Source of the DNA: a virus
Reading direction: 5' to 3' (one strand)
DNA length: 20,052 nucleotides
Virus record (IMG/VR): IMGVR_UViG_3300043466_003647
Location: 1 to 20,052 of that record
Part shown: positions 15,030 through 20,052 of the stretch, piece after piece
How the letters are laid out: each line of letters opens with the position of its first letter
Position numbering within the stretch: position 1 is the first letter of the stretch
Program-made: the position numbers and the translations under genes
Notes under the pieces: generated by a model
The model's input: the letters and a program-made list of their open reading frames with translations, nothing else
What the model was told of the DNA's origin: nothing
The model's database searches: none

Positions 15030-15758
15030 TTATTTTGACAAATAATGAGATAATTTTTTCATTAAGTCAAGTGACTTATTTCCATTTTTAAAACTTTGGT
15101 CAATAAATTGGTCTTGTCTTAATTTTTTCTCTTCTTCAAGATTCTCTTCATATTTTAATCTATCTTCTTTATTTAAAAATAGATATGCTCCAGGTGTTGA
15201 TGGCGAAGACACTAAGTCAAAGCATATTAATTCAAAATCTGATTGTACTTCATTTTGCTCACCTTTTCTTACCAAAGAACCAACACCTCTTGATGATATT
15301 CCTAAAGTTACACCTTGACGCAGATAATTTGCCGCCATATCACCTTTACAAGAAATAATCCCTCTTTCATGAAATCCTGGGGATGTTAATAATTTTAACT
15401 TACCCATTAGCACATTTGCTTCCCACCAAATTTCATTAATAATATGTGAAACTCTATCCAAATCAATTAATGAGGATTCTGGATGATTTAATTCGGATAA
15501 TGAAATACCTCTTGCAATAGCTTTTTTATAATTTTCAGCCTCACGTCTTAATATCTTTTCTGGATATATTCTACCATTTCTATTTGGTGTATCGTATTTT
15601 TGTAATACTGCATAAAATTCAAAAGGTTTAGAATGGTCTAAAAAATTATTAGATTCTTCAATAATACGTTTATTTCTATCATCTGAAGGTGTTACATACC
15701 CAGCATCCCACTCAATTAATATACCTTTACCTACGTCATTTGGACCCAATATTTTCAT
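15030..15758 (-). CDS. 21: Prohead maturation protease, T4 gp21-like
   Basis: A 242-residue protein. It has the herpes/T4-type prohead protease layout: an N-terminal beta domain with YAVLQKYDTPNRNGRIYPEK (49-68), SLSELNHPES (86-95) carrying the candidate catalytic His92, LGISSRGVGS (152-161) carrying the candidate nucleophile Ser155 or Ser156, and FELICFDLVSSPSTPGAYL (175-193), typical of the family, with D181. A charged C-terminal tail (about 195-242) may bind the scaffold or be self-cleaved. The enzyme degrades the scaffold and trims capsid and internal proteins at Leu/Ile-x-Glu sites. It heads a short operon with the 70-aa gene and is preceded by a TATTTATTATTAAAAA leader. Confidence 0.93.
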   Translation of the reverse strand: MKILGPNDVGKGILIEWDAGYVTPSDDRNKRIIEESNNFLDHSKPFEFYAVLQKYDTPNRNGRIYPEKILRREAENYKKAIARGISLSELNHPESSLIDLDRVSHIINEIWWEANVLMGKLKLLTSPGFHERGIISCKGDMAANYLRQGVTLGISSRGVGSLVRKGEQNEVQSDFELICFDLVSSPSTPGAYLFLNKEDRLKYEENLEEEKKLRQDQFIDQSFKNGNKSLDLMKKLSHYLSK

Positions 15759-15769
15759 AATTTTTAATA

Positions 15770-15777
15770 ATAAATAT
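15770..15777 (-). promoter_or_regulatory. TATTTAT leader box before the protease gene
   Basis: Minus-strand ATATTTATTATTAAAAATT runs directly into the ATG at 15758. It differs by one base from the leader of the gene starting at 17253, a resemblance too long to be dismissed as simple AT bias. Whether it acts as a late promoter or as an A-rich ribosome-loading leader is not clear. Confidence 0.45.
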
Positions 15778-15805
15778 TGGAGTACTCAATAAATTAACTA
15801 AAATT

Positions 15806-16237
15806 TTATTTTTTTGTTAATGAAAATTCAAATGTTTCATTTTTTTCCAATATATTATGAACTAAAGAATCAACAACCTTTAGTATTGAGTTTTTTAATT
15901 TATTACATTTAATATCTTCAATTGGTGAATTTAAATAAAATATACATTCTAAATTCATAAATGATTTTTTATTTTTTTGAATCCCGCTTGACCGTAAATC
16001 AACATCAATAATTATATTATCTTTAAATACATCTCTATTTAAATTCTCAATAGTTGTTGATTTAATTTTTTTAGATAGATTACCAACCATTTTATTAGGA
16101 TTTTCAGTTTCAACTTTCGGTTCGGCCCAAGTTTGAATGTTTAAATATACAGATTTTAAAATCTTTGAATCAACTGTACCATATTTCACTTTACACAATT
16201 TATAATTATCTAATTTCGCATTTCTACCTTTTTTCAT
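15806..16237 (-). CDS. Unknown protein in the head cluster
   Basis: A 143-residue basic protein that I do not recognise. It begins MKKGRNAKLDNYKLCKVKYG and has a central block DNIIIDVDLRSSGIQKNKKS followed by FMNLECIFYLNS, which looks like two or three beta strands, then a helix (LKNSILKVVDSLVHNILE). The position between portal and protease genes matches T4 genes 67 and 68 and the length is close to gp68 (141 aa), but the beta-rich sequence is unlike a core protein, so I do not assign it. The stop is 47 bases before the protease ATG. Confidence 0.55.
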   Translation of the reverse strand: MKKGRNAKLDNYKLCKVKYGTVDSKILKSVYLNIQTWAEPKVETENPNKMVGNLSKKIKSTTIENLNRDVFKDNIIIDVDLRSSGIQKNKKSFMNLECIFYLNSPIEDIKCNKLKNSILKVVDSLVHNILEKNETFEFSLTKK

Positions 16238-16297
16238 CTAAATTTTACATAAAAAAATAATTTATTCTTTAACAAAAGATAATAAAAAATATAAAAA

Positions 16298-16326
16298 TGT
16301 CAAATTTTTATAAACCATTTTTGACA
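16298..16326 (+). promoter_or_regulatory. Inverted repeat overlapping the -35 of the bS21 promoter
   Basis: TGTCAAA (16298-16304) and TTTGACA (16320-16326) form a dyad with a 15-bp spacer. The right arm contains the TTGACA hexamer. This is a possible operator for a dimeric repressor, or chance in AT-rich DNA. Confidence 0.35.
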
Positions 16327-16349
16327 ATTACGATATAATATCGTATAAT
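16321..16349 (+). promoter_or_regulatory. Consensus -35/-10 promoter driving bS21
   Basis: TTGACA (16321-16326), a spacer of exactly 17 nt and TATAAT (16344-16349) form a perfect sigma70-type promoter on the plus strand. The -10 hexamer ends only 7 bases before ATG 16357, so the transcript would start at or within a base or two of the ATG. Bacteroidota primary sigma prefers TAnnTTTG, so which polymerase form uses it is open. Confidence 0.55.
16330..16344. repeat. 15-bp palindrome within the bS21 promoter spacer
   Basis: ACGATATAATATCGT is a perfect palindrome around a central A. It lies between the -35 and -10 and touches the first base of the -10, a classical operator position. It could bind a regulator that shuts off or times bS21 expression. 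Confidence 0.5.
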
Positions 16350-16356
16350 TATATTC

Positions 16357-16548
16357 ATGTTAATAGTAAAAGTTGAAAACAAAAATTTAGACAAGGCTTT
16401 AAAAATCTTGAAAGGTAAAGTAATTAAATCTAAACAAGTTGAAGAACTCAAAGAGAAACTTGAGTATAAAAGTAAATCGCAGAAAAAAAGGGCTTTAAAA
16501 ACTAAAGCCCAATTTAAAGAAAGATTTAATAGTAAGAATTACCGATAA
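16357..16548 (+). CDS. rpsU: Phage-encoded small-subunit ribosomal protein bS21
   Basis: A 63-residue protein, the normal size of bS21. The start MLIVKVENKNLDKALKILKG matches the bS21 opening strand and first helix (I.V...E..D.ALR.LK), followed by a second helix with VEELKEKLEYKSKSQKKRAL (29-48), which parallels the family R.R..Y.KPS.KR. element, and a basic C-terminus. bS21 joins the 30S subunit near the 3' end of 16S rRNA. In Bacteroidota it also takes part in burying the anti-Shine-Dalgarno sequence. Phage copies are known from other tailed phages. The gene is the only plus-strand gene in the head cluster. It has its own promoter, and its stop abuts the stop of the convergent gene without a gap. 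Confidence 0.9.
   Translation: MLIVKVENKNLDKALKILKGKVIKSKQVEELKEKLEYKSKSQKKRALKTKAQFKERFNSKNYR
16483..16510 (-). terminator. Terminator for the portal transcript, embedded in bS21
   Basis: AGGGCTTTA-type arms at 16490-16497 and 16503-16510 form an 8-bp GC-containing stem with a 5-nt loop. On the minus strand the hairpin is followed by seven U residues (bases 16489-16483). It would end the transcript of portal and the 234-aa gene, although it lies within the bS21 coding sequence on the other strand. Confidence 0.7.
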
Positions 16549-17253
16549 TTAAAGCTCAGAACTAAGTGTCATTAGTTTTGCTAAATTAATGACACTTGGT
16601 TCATCAGTTTTAATTTTTTCAAGGGTTTCTTCAATAGTATTTTTAATAGGTTCTGAAGATTCCTCTTTTAACCCGTTTAGTTTATCAATAATAATTTCAC
16701 TTAATGTTTCGTATTTAATACGAATTTCATTTTCATTTAATGAAAGTAAATTTTTAACTCGTTCTCTTTGAGATTCATTAAGAGTTTCTAAATAATTCTT
16801 GAATGTATTATTTACATTTTCAACTAAAGATTCTAAAGATTTTTCTTTAATTTCAATAGTTTTTATTGGGGTAACTAAATTCTGAATAATTCTTTTTTTA
16901 GAATCTATCAGCGATTCTACAATAGTATTTTTTTTATCAAGAACATTATCGACATCTGAATATTTATTTTCAGTTTTAATATCTTTTAACCAGGTTTCTA
17001 AAAGAAATTGTGAAAACTTACTAATATTGACATTTTTATAAATGTCAACACATTCATTTAAATATTCTTTAGCATATTCTTCAGTATATCCTTTATTTGT
17101 TGATAATTCATGATATATGTTATACGCTTGTGCAACATCTTTATATTCTAAAACTATTTTATTAAATCTTTTCATTTCAGCTTTTAAAGATTTATTAACA
17201 AAAGCTTTAGTTAATTTCTCATCAATTCTTGATTTTAAAATTCCAAATTTCAT
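16549..17253 (-). CDS. Helical protein downstream of portal, possible prohead core protein
   Basis: A 234-residue protein that is almost entirely helical and highly charged, read as a series of coiled coils (LVENVNNTFKNYLETLNE, IKNTIEETLEKIKTDE). The N-terminus MKFGILKSRIDEKLTKAFVN is basic. It sits just after the portal gene, where T4 encodes the small prohead core proteins gp67 and gp68, and has LNES and LNENE sequences that resemble prohead-protease sites (LNE before Ser). A scaffold-core role is therefore plausible, but no homology is claimed. An extra tract is the perfect hairpin near its 3' end (16564-16597). The start is ATG 17253, preceded by the TATTTATAATTAAAAA leader. Confidence 0.6.
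   Translation of the reverse strand: MKFGILKSRIDEKLTKAFVNKSLKAEMKRFNKIVLEYKDVAQAYNIYHELSTNKGYTEEYAKEYLNECVDIYKNVNISKFSQFLLETWLKDIKTENKYSDVDNVLDKKNTIVESLIDSKKRIIQNLVTPIKTIEIKEKSLESLVENVNNTFKNYLETLNESQRERVKNLLSLNENEIRIKYETLSEIIIDKLNGLKEESSEPIKNTIEETLEKIKTDEPSVINLAKLMTLSSEL
16564..16597. repeat. Perfect 11-bp inverted repeat in the 3' end of the 234-aa gene
   Basis: AAGTGTCATTA (16564-16574) and TAATGACACTT (16587-16597) surround a 12-nt loop. No U run follows on either strand, so it is not a standard terminator. It may slow polymerase after bS21 or protect the 3' end of an mRNA. Confidence 0.6.
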
Positions 17254-17263
17254 AATTTTTAAT

Positions 17264-17271
17264 TATAAATA
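17264..17271 (-). promoter_or_regulatory. TATTTATA leader box before the 234-aa gene
   Basis: Minus-strand TATTTATAATTAAAAATT leads directly into ATG 17253. The same box with one change precedes the protease gene, and TATTTATAATTAAAA precedes the gene at 5105. Confidence 0.45.
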
Positions 17272-17298
17272 CTTTAATTTTGAAAAAATAATAAAATC

Positions 17299-20052
17299 TT
17301 ACTTATTTTTATCCAATAAATTGTTAATTTTAGTATTTAAAATATTTAATGATTTTATCCCTTTTAGATAATCAATATTATCTTTTTGTTCAACTAAAAT
17401 ATTAAAGTTTTTTTCAGTTTTTGATTCTGGAGTTATCGCAACAGGTTCAACTGGTGTGGTTTCAGCTGGACCTTCAATACCTGATTCTATAGGTGTTTCA
17501 GTAGGTGCTACTTGATTTTCTGTTGACCCTGTAGTTTTTCCACCATATAATGAATCAATATTATCAAATATTCCAGTTTTTGTAATAATATTTGGAGTAT
17601 TTGCCAATTCTGCAGCAACTGCTCTTTCAACTCTTTGTTGTTGAATATCCAATTTAATTTCTTCTTCTGAAAATCCGAGAATATGCTTTTTAGCATAAGA
17701 TACTGATGTTGGAGCAATTCCTTCAATTGATGTTACAGCATCTTTGTATAATAATATTTTCTCTTTCCAAACATCTATTTTTAATAAATCTGCTTGGGCT
17801 GATGGATTATTTAATAATAAAGTAAAATTATTTAATTCATCTTCAAACCCTAATAAAAACAAATGAATAATGGCGATTTTATTTAATTCCGCCAACATGC
17901 TTTTTTGTATTCTATTAATTGTTCTTGCAAATCTAATGTCTTGCAATGATAAATTTTTACCCCCACCAGCAGCTTCTTCAAATCCTAAAAATGCTTTTGG
18001 CACTCGTAAAGCCGTTAATAATTTCTTTTGGATGTATTCAATATCTGCTATTTCAGAAAGGTTAGAATTTTTTACAAATATTCCAGATTCCAATGCAAAT
18101 GTGTGTGATTTTGAATATAATTCATTACCATCCACGGTAATGGTACCTGTATCCATCTTGGTTTCTAACCATTCTATAGATACAATCTTATGGTTAAAAT
18201 TACTTTGTTTGTCAACATGGTATTTCCACTGACGGATATTTTTATATCCACGGATTCCACATTTGGTTTTTTTCCAATCCGAAAAATTCTTAAACCCACG
18301 TTCTTTAATCATTTTATCAACGTGATTAAGTGTAAACGTATCCAAATTTGTCATGGAACTTCTTATGCCTGAATTCAGTTCTCTAAATAATGAGATAAAC
18401 AATTCGTTCTTATTAAGAATGTCAAGTGTTTTGTCAGCTCTTAAATTAGTTTCGAATACCGAAACAAATTTATTATAGATTTCATCACCAAAAGTAATTG
18501 TTTGTTTTTTACTAAAAACTTTATCACTATATTCGGTATTGTTCCATTTTTTCTTAGATTCTTTAGAAAACCATTTTTTCCTCTCATCCGTAAACGCTTC
18601 TGAAATTTTTTTACCCTTTATTTTAAGGTTATCTTTATTTTGGTTCCAAGCTAAAAGTTTTTCGGTTGTTTTGCGCTTAACAATTGGGTTATTTATCCTC
18701 TCCATTCGTTCTTTAAAAGAATCATCTGACAAATTGTTTAAATAACGTTTTACTCCGTCAGAAATTTTCTTTTTATTTTCAGTTGGGTTAGCCCATATTG
18801 TTTCTTTGATAACACTTTGATGGTACTCTATATGGTCACCACCATCCATTAAGAGTAAATTATCTGGATTATTATTATATCTATTATGATTTTTGTGGTG
18901 AATAACATTTTTATTTCCAACTTGTTTATTTGGATTAAAATTCCACTCCTTAATCAAACCAAATTCAGCTAATTTATTTTTTACCATTCTGTGAGTAAAA
19001 ATCCATTTACCTTTTTCATTATCCCAAATTTGTTGGTAGGTATTTGTGTTAGATTTAATCTTCTCTTCTTGTCTATAAAAAGGCATTAAAGAATCACCCA
19101 CATTCAAATTTTGCGCTTCAACAAACCCGTTTGTTCTATGAACAAATTTGTGGTCGGGCGTTGTTATTATTTCTTCGCCATTATCCAAAGTAATTTTCAT
19201 CACTTCGGCATTTTTTCTTGTAATACCAGCCCAAGTAATCATACCTGGTTCTGGTGAACCTGTTTTTGGGTCGCATGAGTAAACCCAAAGATTTCTGTTT
19301 CCATTATCCCACTCATTAATTATTTCTGATAATGTTAAAACTCTACCGTCTAATAATGGTATTTTTGTATCTAAAGAAATACAAGCTCCAGGTAAAGTAT
19401 CTATAGGACTTGGTGCTGCAGTGTCACGTACAGGTACAAAGTAGTCTTGGTCAACAGCCATTTGATTGAATCGTAAATCAACATTTCCAGTTTTATTATC
19501 AACAACTTGTGAACGTTTAAATTTATTTGCTACACGCTGTACATAAGGCTCAACATCAGCATCATCCATATTCCCAACGAAAATTTTAAATATGCGTCTT
19601 TCTGGAGCTCTTGATGTGCGATAAATTAACATAGCATCTTCGGACAGAAGTAATTGTTTCCAAATCCTTCTTGCTTTATCTAACATACTGGTCCCATACG
19701 GAAGTTTTCTATCATCACCAAGAAGCCTGAAATGTGCAATCTCCCAAGTATTAAACTCCATATCTTTATTCTTCCAAGCAAACATCAATTTTTTCTGTTG
19801 ACCCTCAACATTTGTTAATTGAGATTGCCCATTCATACCTTTTTCAACACGTTCAATCTCAATATTTGGTAATTGCATACATCCAACAATACCTTTATCA
19901 GGGTCAAGTTTTAAACTGACAAAATTATCACCATATTTACAAGTATTTCTTGTCCACATTGTTAGATTTGTATTAATATCTAAAGTATTATTAAATAAAT
20001 CTGACAATATTGATTTTATTCTTGGCGATTCTGAATATATTTTTAAAATATC
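17299..20052 (-). CDS. 20: Portal protein, T4 gp20-like, interrupted by an intein (5' partial)
   Basis: The frame is open to the right edge of the window and the TTG at 20007 is an internal codon, so the start lies outside. Of 917 visible residues, 439 are intein (feature at 18067-19383), leaving 478 of extein; T4 gp20 has 524. The N-extein has LDINTNLTMWTRNTCKYGDN, WKNKDMEFNTWEIAHFRLLG and RIFKIFVGNM, typical of gp20. The motif DTLPGA precedes the intein and SNLSEIADIEYIQKKLLTAL plus RVPKAFLGFEE follow it. In T4 gp20 these form one continuous conserved stretch. The C-extein ends in a Pro/Thr/Glu-rich linker and a short helix. The portal forms the 12-subunit ring at the head vertex through which DNA is packaged and ejected. 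It must be spliced to work. Confidence 0.95.
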   Translation of the reverse strand, partial: DILKIYSESPRIKSILSDLFNNTLDINTNLTMWTRNTCKYGDNFVSLKLDPDKGIVGCMQLPNIEIERVEKGMNGQSQLTNVEGQQKKLMFAWKNKDMEFNTWEIAHFRLLGDDRKLPYGTSMLDKARRIWKQLLLSEDAMLIYRTSRAPERRIFKIFVGNMDDADVEPYVQRVANKFKRSQVVDNKTGNVDLRFNQMAVDQDYFVPVRDTAAPSPIDTLPGACISLDTKIPLLDGRVLTLSEIINEWDNGNRNLWVYSCDPKTGSPEPGMITWAGITRKNAEVMKITLDNGEEIITTPDHKFVHRTNGFVEAQNLNVGDSLMPFYRQEEKIKSNTNTYQQIWDNEKGKWIFTHRMVKNKLAEFGLIKEWNFNPNKQVGNKNVIHHKNHNRYNNNPDNLLLMDGGDHIEYHQSVIKETIWANPTENKKKISDGVKRYLNNLSDDSFKERMERINNPIVKRKTTEKLLAWNQNKDNLKIKGKKISEAFTDERKKWFSKESKKKWNNTEYSDKVFSKKQTITFGDEIYNKFVSVFETNLRADKTLDILNKNELFISLFRELNSGIRSSMTNLDTFTLNHVDKMIKERGFKNFSDWKKTKCGIRGYKNIRQWKYHVDKQSNFNHKIVSIEWLETKMDTGTITVDGNELYSKSHTFALESGIFVKNSNLSEIADIEYIQKKLLTALRVPKAFLGFEEAAGGGKNLSLQDIRFARTINRIQKSMLAELNKIAIIHLFLLGFEDELNNFTLLLNNPSAQADLLKIDVWKEKILLYKDAVTSIEGIAPTSVSYAKKHILGFSEEEIKLDIQQQRVERAVAAELANTPNIITKTGIFDNIDSLYGGKTTGSTENQVAPTETPIESGIEGPAETTPVEPVAITPESKTEKNFNILVEQKDNIDYLKGIKSLNILNTKINNLLDKNK
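18067..19383 (-). mobile_element. Intein with HNH homing endonuclease in the portal gene
   Basis: 439 codons, in frame. It begins with Cys1 (CISLDTKIPLLDGRVLTLSE) and has a Hint block B TTPDHKF (74-80, His78) and a block F/G end HTFALESGIFVKN followed by Ser+1. The penultimate residue is Lys instead of the usual His. The insert holds an HNH nuclease (NVIHHKNHNRYNNNPDN, 159-175) and, at about 200-300, several basic helical repeats (KKISDGVKRYL, KKISEAFTDERKKW, KKKWNNTEYSDKV) like NUMOD-type DNA-binding modules. The splice point is the highly conserved DTLPGA/SNLSE motif of portals, as expected for an element that homes into conserved sites. Self-splicing joins Ala to Ser. Confidence 0.93.

Noticed and set aside
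16238-16356. Search for a tRNA or small RNA gene in the largest intergenic gaps (also 14663-14811 and 8302-8405)
   Set aside because: No cloverleaf or TTCRANNC-like arm seen; the gaps are explained by promoters and terminators.
20005-20007. TTG as the start codon of the portal gene
   Set aside because: The frame continues upstream without a stop to the window edge, and portal proteins of this family have about 50 or more extra N-terminal residues.

Overview
The window looks like part of the late (virion) region of a T4-like contractile-tailed phage with a very AT-rich genome. The head genes keep the T4 order on the minus strand: portal (gp20-like), two unassigned late genes, prohead protease (gp21-like), a small DUF4494-like gene, an acidic prohead scaffold (gp22-like) and the major capsid protein (gp23-like). 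The host is probably a member of the Bacteroidota, by inference from two clues: a near-ideal Bacteroidota-type promoter (TTG, 17-nt spacer, TATATTTG) at 8357-8384, and a DUF4494-like protein. Start codons also generally lack Shine-Dalgarno sequences and sit behind A-rich leaders.

Layout: bases 1-7817 are a plus-strand run. It holds the end of a probable glycosyltransferase, a gp55-like late sigma factor, a small coiled-coil protein, a 633-aa probable virion protein, a 65-aa protein, a gp5-like baseplate spike/hub protein, a 514-aa structural protein with DNRLRE-like features, and two small proteins with a common N-terminal signature. A bidirectional terminator separates this run from a patchwork at 7870-9505: a SlyD-like FKBP peptidyl-prolyl isomerase (minus), an unknown gene behind the Bacteroidota-type promoter (plus), a very basic Lys/Cys-rich protein (minus) and a 79-aa protein (plus). 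A free-standing Vsr-like homing endonuclease (plus) follows, then another bidirectional terminator. From 11160 to the right end is the minus-strand head cluster, interrupted only by a plus-strand ribosomal protein bS21 gene at 16357-16548. The portal gene carries a 439-aa HNH-bearing intein and runs off the right edge.

The genes describe one process. The gp55-like factor would direct late transcription. Portal, scaffold and capsid protein build the prohead. The gp21-like protease then cleaves, and the capsid protein has a clear site (INE before Ala61). The same kind of site appears in three small proteins that share an N-terminal signature, two of which carry strongly basic Cys/Lys-rich domains. 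My leading hypothesis is that these are packaged internal head proteins using a T4-like capsid-targeting and cleavage system.

The second point of interest is the phage bS21. In Bacteroidota bS21 takes part in hiding the anti-Shine-Dalgarno sequence, so a viral copy could change which mRNAs the ribosome prefers. It has its own consensus promoter, placed so close to the ATG that the transcript would be nearly leaderless. No tRNA, rRNA, CRISPR array, insertion sequence or integration site was seen, and no gene-free stretch exceeds 300 bases.
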